Origin: Rhinopomastus cyanomelas
Taxonomy: Eukaryota; Chordata; Aves; Bucerotiformes; Rhinopomastidae
Length of the DNA: 64,000 nucleotides
Assembly (NCBI GenBank): GCA_013400115.1
Contig: VXBP01004466.1
Coordinates: forward strand, 186,001-250,000
Direction: 5' to 3'
Part shown: positions 36,481-49,400 of the stretch, in pieces
Layout: each line of letters opens with the position of its first letter
How positions within the stretch are numbered: position 1 is the stretch's first letter
Program-made: the position numbers and the translations under genes
The notes under the pieces: model-generated
What the model saw: the letters and a program-made list of their open reading frames with translations, nothing else
Database searches by the model: none
What the model was told of the DNA's origin: nothing

Positions 36481-36727
36481 TGACTTACGGAAAAAACCCA
36501 AGAACTCTGGTTAGAGTTTTGAGGAGGTAATTTATTCGCTAGCGAGGTGCAGAGGGTTCATACCGCTCTAGTCCTGCACACCGAACTAGACCCAGAACCA
36601 AGATTATAAACTGTTCAATGATGCATATTCAATAGAGAGGGCAAACACAGCGCTCCAGGCCCAGCCAGGAGCCAAGCGAGCCGAAGTCCAGCTCAGCAAG
36701 GACTTGGCATGGCAGGACTGTGACAAC
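36481..36727 (-). mobile_element. probable solo LTR of an endogenous retrovirus
   Basis: On the minus strand the segment starts TGTTGTCACAG and ends GTAAGTCA, giving TG...CA borders over about 247 bases. Inside are, in the right order, a TATA-like TTTATAATC (near 36605) and an AATAAA (36531-36536) followed by a short T-rich stretch. Composition differs from the flanks. I see no clear target-site duplication, no primer binding site and no internal viral genes, so borders are tentative and the family is unknown. It lies in the sense orientation relative to ST6GALNAC1, downstream of its stop. Confidence 0.45.
36531..36536 (-). promoter_or_regulatory. ST6GALNAC1: candidate poly(A) signal for ST6GALNAC1, within LTR
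   Basis: The AATAAA on the minus strand lies about 920 bases after the ST6GALNAC1 stop codon, in the context CGAATAAATTACC. It was the best hexamer I found in the first kilobase. Use by the gene is an inference. Confidence 0.4.
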
Positions 36728-37456
36728 ACTCACACGTGCTGCAGCCAGGGGAGGCCCAGCAGAAGGGGCACTGAGTCTGGCATGCCTGCTGCTCCATGGA
36801 GAGCATTACTCTGCCCTTGAGTTGATGGTGCTGCTCCTTCAGAGATGTCGTGATGAGGCCACACTGGGAAGCAGAATTAAGACTCAGTCACTCTCAAATA
36901 AGTCACCTAGAAATGTCCCAGTCCATCCTTTTTATCCACAGGGAGCAGAAAAAGAGCAGCACCTCCAGGAATTAAGTCAGCCTGAGGCAGGATCAATGTG
37001 CTTATCTCCTGCCAAAGGAGCTTACTCAGTCAATACACCCAGTCCCAAGATCAGTAATGGAGAGGATCCACCCATAACAGGAGTAGCTCCAGCCTGAGGT
37101 GCATCTCCTTGCAAAGAGATAAAACCTGGATGAAGATGCAGGACACTGGACCATATGTAACCCAGATCCATCCTGGATTTTTCTCTCGCAACACAGGTAC
37201 CTACAACCATTAGCATTAGTCCTGCAGCGCAGCCAGACAGGACTTCTTTGTTGGTGTGCTGCATGCTCTTGCTGTTCTCCTGGTCTGTAGCATTTATGCA
37301 TTTGTAGAAGTGTTGTGAGAGGTGCTGAAGGAAGGGAACGTCTTTGATGGGATGAAATGTGCGTGGAAGCCCAGAGCTAACCTTGGCTTTCTGATGGTCC
37401 TCTTCCATTCCCAGTGAGGTGTTGAGATTTCCCAGGCAATGACCCTTACAAAACAA
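36728..37456 (-). other. ST6GALNAC1: presumed ST6GALNAC1 3' untranslated region
   Basis: The stretch lies directly downstream of the stop codon and lacks repeats or other exons. It is treated as 3' untranslated region because no AATAAA was found closer to the stop. Confidence 0.4.
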
Positions 37457-40400
37457 TCAGGTTCTCTGGTAAAGTTTCAGGATGTTCTCATTGTGAAGCT
37501 TTTTCCACACCTGCTTCTCCAGTGTGAAGTCATGGTTAATGTAGAAAACTAGACGTTTCCAGACAGCATCATAGTAGTGATCCGAGTACTTCTCGTGTCC
37601 CTCTGTGATGTAGCCATAGGCACTCACCTGGGAAAGAGAGAGGGTTCAGTACAAGGGGTACCAGGGATGGAGGGAGCTGGAAGAAATACAGGATATGGCT
37701 CTCAAATGAGGAGGGAGCACAGGATGGGGAGGCCAGTGAGGGCCTCTCTAGATCACCATGCATGGAGGTGTCCAGAAGGTCCAGACACTGGCCAGTTCAT
37801 GCACTGGCTCCAGCGAGGAAGCCTGTGACCTCTTGCTGCCTCTCCCACAGGCAAGATGGCTCTCAGGCCACAACAGCTTCACAACCTCTACATGAACTGT
37901 TTTGGGGCTGTTTTTCTTGTCATCAGTCTGCTCCTTCACAGCTGACAAGAAGCCATATACCCTGACCATTGATGGTAGGTGGGGCTGGAGCCGCCCCTGC
38001 TCTGCCTCATTGCCCTATATCCCCCCTGTTCCAGACAGTGCTGTGTGCAGGGATCGTCATGCCCTTACCCGGTCACAGAGGTGGAGAGCAGTCAGCAGCA
38101 AGAAGGCTCCTGTTGTGGGCCTGTATATCCGCCAGTAGGGCTTTTGCAGAGTTTTAGATCTTAAAAACCTGTGGCAGGAGAGGAAAAAAAAAAACCACAG
38201 CGCAGTTACTGAGTGAGACAGTTCAAGCTGGGCACACTTCATCCCTCTTGTATGGCACCTTGCCTCCCCGCAGCAGTCTGTGGCCCCAGGAGGCACAATC
38301 AAGCCACATGAGTGGCTAGTAAACGACCTGGCCAGCCCTGCCCCAGTTTATGAAATGGTAGAACTTGAGGCAGTGAGGATAAAGAGGGGCTGGGTGAAAG
38401 GATCTTGTATATTAAAGCCCACTGTTAAATCTGCCTTCACCTCACAGTGCAGAAGGTGCTTTGCAGCTCCCTGGTACATCCGGCTCCCCATCCATGTTTG
38501 GAGTGAAACAAGACATACTAAAGGTGCAGAGGAAGGTCACAAAACCTGCCAGGAGCTGTAGCGGTTTATGCCAGCAGTTGTCAGGAAGGTAGGAATTTGA
38601 GCTCCCCTGACCTTGGAAAGGACCAAGTCAGAGGGGAGATGGCAGGACAAGCAAGGAGGTGCAGCCATCTGGTACTGTGGCTTCTCTCAGGGAAGATACA
38701 ACTGGGCTGTCAAGGAGACTGAAGAGCAAACACAGCCAAAGCATGACACAACAGGAGCTTTTCCTCCTAGACCTCTTGATAATGTGTGGCCTATGACTGG
38801 CAGATCTTATGGTGACAGTGGCCAGCAGGCTTATGAAAAGGATTAGAAAGGCAAAGACCAGGAGACAGGCCAGGCAATCAGGATACCAAAGTGCCTATTG
38901 CTGTGTGTGAGGGCACAACCAACCTTCTGAGTCAAGGAGAGATTTCAGGAGAGGTTACAGAGCCCTCCTTTAATGTTTTAGGGAATGGGGAAGGTTGTTC
39001 CTCAACTAGATCAACTATTCTGGCAGTTTAGCAACATTCTCCATGCCTGACCACTGCCATCTGCCCAGGATCTCTTTTGGATGGAGAAAGCCAAACTGCC
39101 TGATGGTTGTTATTTCTCCAGCTCACAGATGCAGCACTAACATCCCACTGCAGCACCACAGAGAGTTTTAAGTGACTGCACACTGACAAAGCTCACCCCA
39201 GGCTGCTGGTGTGGCTGAACTGCCCTTACAAGGGAGTGAGCTGGGAGGAGAGAGCCCAGAGACAGACAGTGCTGGCCATTAAAAATAAGCCAGTTAGAGT
39301 ACATTGATGCTAGCTTACCTGTTTTTCATGTATCTGAGGAAATCAGGGTGGATCACCAGGTATCTGTCCATTGTGAAATCTTCACTGAACCTCTCACGGG
39401 GCTTCTGCCTAAGGACAGGAATGGGGAGACTCAGAACAAGCTCCTAGATTTCATCAAAGCTATAAACGATCAGCCCTGATGCACTTGGTGATAAGAGAAG
39501 ACCCAAAAACACTGTTAGGCTATTATGCAGCATTTCCCAGACAGTGGCCCAGCCTCCACAATCTCTGTGCACTGCAGAGGAAGAGACTGGGGAGGAAAGG
39601 TGGTGACAGAAGCATCAAAAGCATGTGTCTATATAGACAGTGCTTGGTGAAACCAGGCCTTTGTCCATGAACAGGCCACCATGTGCAGACACCAGACCCG
39701 AAAGCAGCACGTGGAACAGGCTGCCAGGGAGGTGGTGGAGGCACCATCCCTGGAGGAGTTAAAAAAACAGGCAGTCATGGTGTTTTGTGAGATGGTTTAG
39801 TGGCTTCGAGGTTGTAGGGCAGACAGTTGGACTTGATGTTCTTTTCCAGCCTTGATGATTCTATGATTCTACACGTTCATCCCAGAGGGCTGCAAAGCTT
39901 TCTCCAAACTCTGGCCAAGCATCACTGAAATCAGCTATTTCTGGGAAGGAGGTACATTGGTTACAGCAGTGCTCAGAGTTGTGGTGGAAGTAAGGTATTT
40001 CTCTAGATACATCTGCCAGGCAAGGAAGGCTTTAACCAGGCTTTACCTTGGCCTGTGTCTCAGCAGGGCTGAACACTGTGGAGAGGAGAAGAGCACAGCA
40101 GAGAGCTCCATACTGAAGGATATAGAAGGAGAGAGCAGGTTGTTTTACCCATACCGATTCAGGAATCCTTTCCTGATGTTCTTGTTCAGCAGAAGAGCCT
40201 TCAGCCACTCATAGTCTCTAGCTCCCTCCAGGAAATGAATGTATCTGACATGCTAAGGAAATGAGTGAGCATTAATGACCAGCACAAGAGAGCCATCAGC
40301 AAAAAGCAAGCAGGCATCTATGCGCCTTGAGGTTCCTGGACACCCATTTTCAGTCTGCAGCTTTTAATCATCCCACAGCGAATGGAAGTAACACTTGACA

Positions 40401-43400
40401 TGCAGCCACTGCTACATGCCTGAAGGTTGGGGTTGGACTGACCAGCTTGCTGCTACACATACAAGCCAAGCCAAGGCAGGTTCCCTCTCTAAGACTCAGG
40501 CTACAGTATTAGCTCAGCCCTTGTGCTCCTCATGGGTAGCAAGATCAGAAATGAAGGCCATGGCATTGCATCAAAGCTCTGTGTGGACGTACAGCACGGA
40601 CCCAACTTACTTTTCCCTGCGGAATGTTGCTGAACCCTTTGCGTCCCAAGATCTGGAGAGAGGACACCAAGGAGAAGGCTGTGAATCCATAAAAGGAGGT
40701 TTTTGTACCCACATCTTTTTCGTAACCTTTGATTACAGCCCCGCTCACCCTAGCCAAGAAAATCAGAGGAGCAGAGTTAGCAGGTGACCTCTGAAAACCC
40801 TCACAGCTGTGTTTTTAACAGGAAAAGAGACCAGTAGTCTGGAGGAAGGGAGGATTGGGCCCATTCTGAGCTAGACCACCTGACCTGCAGGAGAGCCACT
40901 GCTTTGAAGAAGGCTCTTTATGGCTCATCTGTAAACCCAGGCTCTTCCTGTGTGTTAAAAAACTTTCCAAATCATTTTTGGTTTTTCTTCCCCTCCTGCC
41001 ACTACTCATTTTGGCATGTGGGAGTCAGTGCAGAAAAATCAGTCAGAAGAGGTGAAGCTATCCAGCTGTAATTATCTGCCAGCCAGAATAAGCTAGCTGT
41101 GTATCTTCTAAGACGGAAGCCTGTCTTACCGGAAGACATAGTCATGGGAGTCGATCTCCTGGCCCATCCCAGAGTTATTCAGTATTCCTCCATTCCCCAC
41201 AACAGCACAGCTGACGCATGTCGGCATGCTGCTGTTCCTGTTGGCCAGGAGCAGCTGTTGGTGGGGATTTGGGGGCAGCAGGGACATGACCTCCTTCACC
41301 ACTGTGAAAAAAAACATGGTGGAGAGTTAACACTGAGAGCCTTTGACATGGACACAGTGAAAATACCAGTTTCCACCACAAGATCCACTTAGCCTGATGC
41401 CTTTGACAGCAAACCTCTGGCTACTTGGCATAAGTTTCCTGTTGGGAGTTTGATGGTGCCATTGTGACGTGCCCTGAGGGACTCACATGAATAATTCAGC
41501 TCCATGAAGCCAAAAGGAGGTGGAAAATGCTCCAGACGTGCCCACTCACTGTCACTGAAGTATCTCTTGTCTGTGAAGAGCATGATATTTGGCAGGAAAA
41601 GATCTCGTAGCCACTCAGACTCAGCAGCTTTCGCCCTCACGGATTCAGAGCAGGTCTTGAAAAACAAAAAGACAACAATAAGGGACTGATTAGCAGGGAG
41701 CTGATAAACATGAGTGAATGCCAGTGCTTGTGTGCCCCAATGTGAGAGCATCAGAAAGAAGCATAGAAACTCCAGCCGGACATCATACACTTCTCTCAAC
41801 TGCCCCCACCAGTGTGAAGATGAGGCATCATTTCAGCACTACACCAGGAAGAGGCTGGTGGAAAGTCACAAGGAGGCCAGAGTGACTCCAGGTCTCAGAG
41901 ACTTTCCTTTTCAGAACAAGATTATACTGGGCCTCATTAACTGATGCAAATTACTATCTGTAATAGGTTTGACATAGACATGGAGGTGAGGGTAGCCGCT
42001 CCTGCTGGCAATGCACCTCACGAGGGGTCAGCTCAGAGCGCACATCAGCAAACACACAGAGGAACGTGCAAGATCACTCCCTTTAAAGATAAGGAGAAGC
42101 ACGCGAACAACTTGTTCAACATCGTAAATGAATCACAGAGAAGTGTGCAGCTGTGAAAGGAATCCAAGGCAGCTTATCCTCTGACAAGAGGGATCTCCCT
42201 GCAGCTGGAGAGCAAACATCTACACTGCAATGGATTTTCATCGCATTGGAGACAATCCAGGCCCTATTTTCTCAGACATCTTCACCAAATACCCACTGTA
42301 AGAGTTACTGAAAAACTAAACAAGAGAGCAAGTGGGCCCCTACACCCAGTTCAAATTCCCAGCAGTGACCAGACAGCATTGCCAAAGTCTTGCTGGGCTC
42401 TCTGCTATGGGTGACAATGACAATCTAGTCACAGCCTGAGGACACAGCCCTCACCCTGCCTGTCACAACAGGAGTGCAATGAGAACATTGTGGTGGGTTT
42501 CATGCTTGCAGCACATTTCATGTCTAGAGTCAGGGCCATTCCCTTCCTGTTCAAGCTGTCCTATGTACTGTCTAGAGCTTGGTGCTTCTGGTGCCTCCAC
42601 AGCTAGGCTGGAGCAACACCAGGGAACTAGGAAACAGTCTGTTCATGTAGGAAATGAAGGTGGTGGGAGTGCTTCTAGTCATCCCCCTTTCTGCAGAATT
42701 AGAGCTCAGGTTTGGGAGTAAGGCCAAACACAATGTCTGGATCCACATCTTCACGAAAGACACTTCTCCAGATGTCTTTTCAACTCTTCTCCATTCTGAG
42801 GAAAGGTTTTCCCCACTGCCTCAGCAGTACTCCACAGGCAGCTGCTCTGCAGCCTTACTTAGAGTAGAGGATGTTCTCAGCTTCCTGCAGCTCTCTGCTG
42901 TCTCATTCTCCTGCCCTACACTCCTGAGATTGCTGCACATGCTCTGCAGCTCATCGGTTGAGAAGATTAGAGCTTCTGGCAGTTGGTGAGCAGCATTCTG
43001 GTGACCTAACCTCACTGTGCCTGCAGATGGTAACACTGGATAGGAGGGGTGAGGTGCTGTCTCACGTGGCACACATGCCCTTAGCACCCTTTCCCACTAT
43101 TCTGGGTACCCCAAGTTCATGGGGAGCCCAGGAAGAAGGATGCCCATCCTGCAGCATAGACTCGGTCATCTGCTAGGCCCTTCTGCTGTGACTTTGTAAG
43201 GCTGGACCACTGTATGAGCTCAAGCATTTAATAGGCAAGTTCTGCATTTAATAGTCACAGATCTTTGGATAACAGAAGTGTCTTTGGGGCCAGCTGTTCC
43301 TCTCAAGCAGCTCAATGCCACACTGAAAAGCACATCCCACCGCTACAAGAACTGCTCACCCTGCCAAGTGGGCAGCAGGTAACAGTCTCAGAATACCACA

Positions 43401-46400
43401 AGGGAGAGAGAACTCAAAATTTATGTTAGGAATTGTGAGCTGTTTAGCTGAAATCAGTACCTTTTAAATAGAATTAATAATTCAGGGTCAATCATTTAGC
43501 ACAGGGGTGCAGGAGTTATCTAACAAAGAACAACAAAGAACAAAGCAAGACTTGATGAATGCCAGCTCTGCTAGGCATTGCTCACTCTGCTGTGATGATG
43601 GTTCAATGCGTATACTGAGCACCCCAACATTCCAGGACCATCTGAGTCATAGAGCTCTGAAGGTGTAAAGAACCAGCTTCTTCACTCCAGGTGCCTACAC
43701 ACAGAGGGGAACTGGTAACACTTGGGGAAACCTCTCATTAGTTATTTACTGTTCTTGTGGTTTAAGTGACTCTTTAACCATCACTTCTGCAGCAGGGCAC
43801 ACAGCCACATAGTTGACGTTTTGCCAATATTGACAGAAAAGCTTAAAAATGGGAACAGTACCCACCCTACGGTCTCCAAAGCAGACAGGTACATGCTTAT
43901 CAATCCTCATCAGACACATTTTCTTTGACCTCATTTTGACTTCAGTGCAAAGTCTCTGTTCCAGTGCACCAAGACATTCCTCACCCCTGCTGCCAGCATC
44001 ATCCTGCCCAGCCCAGCCCAGTCCTGCTGCCCCATCGCTGTTCAACCTTTTGATTTGCATTGCTTTAACAGGCACACAGCAGCTTTCCCTTTCCTGCTCC
44101 CTCACAATGACCCACCTTGTTTTCTCTATCTGAGCTGCATAGAATAAAGGTCAATGGGTCTGAGGACTGTAAACAAGAGTCCAATGCAAATATTCCATTC
44201 CCCAAGTAATTGGATGAGAAATGAGATGAGCACCAGACACCTAATGCCTGCCCACAGGCATCACAAGACTTGTGTCCCAACTCACCTTTGGGTGCCACAT
44301 CACAAGAACACACATGCCAGAGCATGTCTAAGTCCCCTGGGTAAGACACCAAGGCACCTAAGAGCAGGAGCATTTTGTAGCATCCTTGACCTGCAGGTCA
44401 AGGGAGGTCCTCCTTCCCCTGTATTCGGCACTGGTTAGATCACACCTGGAGTATTGTGTTCAGTTCTGGGCCCCTCAGTTTAGGAGGGATGTCGAGGTGC
44501 TGGACATCCAAAGTCCAAAGAAGGGCAACTTGATTGGTTAAGGGGCTGGAAGATAAGCCCTATGAGGAGAGGCTGAGGGAGCTGGGTTTGTTTAGTCTGG
44601 TAAAGAGGAGGCTCAGGGGTGATCTTATCGCTGTCTATAACTATCTGAAAGGTGGTTGTAGTCAGGCGGGGGTCGGTCTTTTCTCCCTGGCCGCTGGAGA
44701 CAAGACAAGGGATCATAGTCTTACCCTCCATCAGAGGATGTTTAGACTTGACATTAGGAAAAAATTTTTCACTGAAAGAGTGATCCGGCTTTGGAATGGG
44801 CTGCCCACGGAGGTGGTTGAGTCACCGTCCCTGGAAGTATTCAAGGTTAGGGTGGATGAGGTGCTGAGTGGCATGATCTAGATGATCTAGATGTTAGGAT
44901 TACTGGGGTTTTTTTGATTTAGGTTGGACTGGATGATCTTTAAGGTCTTTTCCAACCTTATCATTACTGTGATACTGTGATACCAGGATTTCTCCCTAGT
45001 TTTTGATGCATCTGAGCCCAGAAAGGACTGCTCAGGCTGACTTTGAAAGTTACCCATGGAAATGTGTGCAACTGCAGCAGTTCCTGTACTAGAGCTTCCT
45101 GGTAGAGGACTCGCCAGGCTAATAAGTCATACACACAGGTCTCCCTGTCTGGGTCCCAGCACCATCTGCATGTTGTGAGTTGACCTACCAGCTTGGAGAT
45201 CATCCTCCACTCTGAAGGGCACACATGCCCAGGGGACAGCAGACAAGGACGGCAATAAATAGACATGATTCTTTGTCAAGCCACCTACCGACGGTGGAGA
45301 CGTGTCATCCAGCAGGTACTTGTCCTCAAACTCCCACCGCGGCTCAGACTGGAAGTCAGCAGCCCTCAGAGCCTTCTTTTCTGTTGCTGCAGCAGCCTGA
45401 TGAACTGGTGTTACAGCTTTCACTGAGGCAGAAGGCTCTTTTGACTTTATTTGGTCCCTAGATGCACTGTTTTCCTGAGCATCCTTCACGCCAGGGGGTT
45501 GTTTCACCATTGCCTTCATCTTGGCTCCCTCCACCCTGGGAAGTGTTGTCACTGTTGTCTTTTCCTTGGATTCTTCCACTGCTGGGGCTGCTCTCACTGC
45601 TGCTTTCTCCTTGTTTCCCTTCATTGTAGACACTGTTTTCACTGTTGTCATCTTGACTCCCTTCATCTCAGAGGGTGGTTTCATAGTTGTGTTCCCCTTG
45701 ACTTCCTCCAACCTGGCAACTGGGTTTCTAATTATCTTCTGCTCTTCCTTTCCTTCCCATCTTGGTGTCTTCTCTATCATAACTTGCTTGAGTCTTGTCA
45801 TGTCTGTCCCCACAGGCACCTTTAAAAAGCTCCTTGAGTTCCTGCTACTGGAATAGTTTAAACCCTGTTGCTCTTGGATGTCAGTCTGTAGCTTCTCATG
45901 GGCATGCTGGAAAATGTTCAGTTGCCTGAATGCGATAAAAGGAAAAATAGATACATCACACACACTTCCCATTTAACCCTCAACACCTTCCAGCCCATTT
46001 CTGCTGCCCCTGTCTATGCTCAAGAGCAATTCCTGCACACAAACTTCACAGTCAGAGGGCTGGCTTCAGCCACCACCACCAAGTTTCTGCAGGATCCTGT
46101 ATGAATTAAAATTAATTTTCATCTTTGTCACCAAATGTTAATGAACTTCCCCCCCATTCAGGTCTGAACAGCACTCATAGAATCATAGAATCATTATGGA
46201 TTGGAAGGGACCTCGAAAGATCATCTGGTCCAATCCGCCTGACACAGCAGGATCACCTAGACCAAGTCACACAGGAACACATCCAGGCGGGTCTTGCATA
46301 TCTCCAGCGAGGGAGACTCCACAACCACCCTGGGCAGCCTGTTCCAGTGCTCCATCACTCTCACCATGAAGAAGTNAGGTTGTAGGCTGCCCAGGGAGGT

Positions 46401-49400
46401 TGTAGAATCTCTGTCTCTGGAGACCTTTAAACCTGGATGTGTTCCTGTGTAGCTTCATGTGGGTGATCCTACTGTGGCATGGGGGATTGGACTGGATGAT
46501 CTTTGAGGTTCCTTCCAATCTCTAATGTTCTGTGATCTGTCTTGGAATCTCTTTGTGCAATGAAACATCTGCTGCAGAGTTGAACCTTGGGTAATTGCTT
46601 CTTCTCTGTACTCAGGCACAACTAAACAACTTGTTTAATTGGGTTTTCACACACAACATCTTATATTTTTAATTATTGTAGTCTTTCCCTTGGTTTGTTA
46701 GTTGTTCATCCCATATCCGATAGGATCTGACAAAGGCATTATGCAAATACATGCCAGTGTGGTTAGAGGAGTGAGCAAACACAATAGCTGTAATACACTC
46801 ATCTCCCCAGCAAGCAAACCACAAAGGCTACACATTGCTCTTCAGCACTCAGCTTGTGAAACATCCATGCTGGCAGTAACCACAATCCAGCAGAAAACAG
46901 CTCTGTCCTGCACTGGGCAATCTCCCCAGAGCACTGAAGGACTGGTTTGGAGATCCTGAGTTAAGGACACAGTGTGAAAGCAGCCATCTAACCCTCTTCT
47001 TTGCCAGCAAAGCCAAGTGCTACAGTGACAGAGCATAAAGATTTTCCAGAATTGAGTAAGAGAAGTCTAAAAAGAGAAACTTGTTCCTTTATCTCACCAT
47101 TCTTCAGCATTTGGGGCCACAAGGCACTTTTGCCTCTCCTCCCCCCAGCCAGCTGATAGTGTGGCACACAGAACTCAGCAGGTCCATGTATCTTAAGACA
47201 GGCACATTGAAGCTATTAAAACACCCTCTGACACTTAAAAATGCCAAATCTCTGCATTTACAGCAATCATCTCTATATCACAGCTACCCTGTTGGCTGAT
47301 CCAGAGGCACAGGCAGGTACAAAGACATTATAGGAGGATACAGCTGTCAACAGCAGAAAAGCCACCTGCAAGGACATTGGGCTGAAACCCAGCAGAAAAA
47401 AAAATCCAAGGCAGGATCACTGGCATTTTGTTCCCAACATTTGCTCTCATCTGCAAGTGGCTGGAGAGCAGAACAGGAAGAAGGAAGGTGAAGCATTTCT
47501 GTGGCTGACTTCAAGCACAGCAAAGGTTTTCAGGATAAACCAGCACTGTTGCAGCAGTCTGCTTTCAGGTCCAGCCTTTGCATGACGCATTTGTTTCAGG
47601 CAGCTGTGGACTGCTTCCGCGGTGGTAAATGGGGAAACAACCCAGCACCTTTGCTGATAGCAGGCTGTAGATAACAGCTCGATTGCTGCTGAAGCTCCAG
47701 AATTGTTGGAATTCATGAAAGTGATTATGAAATTATCGGTTAAGGAAGCTTTTAAAAAGGGTTTTGTATGAATACTTGAACTGTTCCAACACCAGTTCCA
47801 AGAAGCAGAGATTGTGGTGAATGGCCTATCAACTCCTCCTCTACCTTCCCTCGTAATCATTAGCCAGTTGCCACCAACATAGCAGGAGCTGCTCTCTTAG
47901 TGCTTCACGTATAAACTTGTGTTACTGTTTCCTGCCTAGCAAGATGAAAGACTTTACACACACCCTCTAAAGAAAGGGCAATTCCACAAGATTAGCTTAG
48001 TCAGATCTCAAATCCATGGATGACTTTTTCTTGTGATTTCAAAAATGTAATGTCACCTTAATAGCAAAAGGCAGAGAACAAATGAAATGGGACAGTTTGA
48101 CAAACCACCCCCCACCCCGACCTTTCCACATGGGCACAGATTCCATCCTGGCACTACTACACTTCCGTTTCAAATATTGTGCCAAACATAGAGATGAAAA
48201 TGTAAAATCAAGGGCCCTTCTCATCCAGGACCTTGCTCCCTGCAGTCAGACCCATGTGGCCAGGCACTGGTGCCTGTGCCAGACCCCGCTCTCCTAACCA
48301 GCATTTTAAATCCAGACAAATGGTTCAAGCAGCTCATCGGATTTCAGTCTCCAGAGTCCAGCTGGCAAACAGCTGCAGAAGCTCAGTGACATTAACTGTC
48401 ATTTCCCCCTCCATTTACAAAGCCCTAGGACAAACAGATGATAAAGCTGTGAAAACGCCACTTTGTGTGTTTTAGCTTGCAAATAGAGGTACTGAAATAG
48501 AACTGAGACACAGTCACACGCAGCCCATGCCCAGCTGTGTTTCACTGAAGTTGCAGAAATATTGTCCAAAACTACAGCAGAATGGAATGGCTTCATTTGA
48601 AAATACACCAAAATGAAATGGCTTCAACCAGCTTGGCATGGAGAGACAGTCCTTGTCCCAGCTCTGCCACTGATGGGCTTTGTGATTCCCTTTCCTCCCT
48701 CATGCAGATTCTGAACCTGCCAGATTGACAGCTGTCCTCAAGCTGTGGGCTCAAGTCACTGGAGCTGAGCTAAACTCATGTCATCTCCAGGAGAGATATA
48801 GGTGTCCCAGCCTCACCCCTCCTGCCTGCCCACATAGCATCAGCCCCAAGAACTCCAGAAGAAACTAACCCCCCACCAAGCCTTGCTTATTGGGAGAGCT
48901 GGGACGGTATAAGGGCTGGTGGGGAGGCTGGGGACGAGTGCTTCTTATAGCACAGGGCACCTACATGTAACTGAGCTGTGCAGTAGGAAAGGCTCAGATA
49001 CCTGCTGTGCTCATGCAAGGAACAGTGATTCCTGCCAATGATGCTGGAGTTGTTTTAGTGCAGTCTATGCTGCAATTCTCTGCACACTTGTTCCTGCAGG
49101 GTTTCCTTGAGCACTTAAATAAAAATAATAGAATTGATCATGCCTGGGTGACATCGGTCTCCCAGTTTGCAGTATATTTGTATTAGGAATGAGATGTCGA
49201 ACACACTCTACATTCAAAGGTATCCCACCAAATGTAACATCCAGGAATGCAGTCTGAACTACAGCTGAGCGAGGTCCTTCTGGGAGCCTCCAAGAAGGCA
49301 AACACTATATAGTGAGAACAGGTAGCGTTAGTAAGGCAAGAGCTGCTTTCTTAAACAGCTACATGATGAAGCACTGGGAAACAGTGACCCAGCAGAAGCA

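Noticed and set aside
44534..44881. 115-codon plus-strand open frame as a gene
   Set aside because: CR1 ORF2 remnant, antisense in a ST6GALNAC1 intron.
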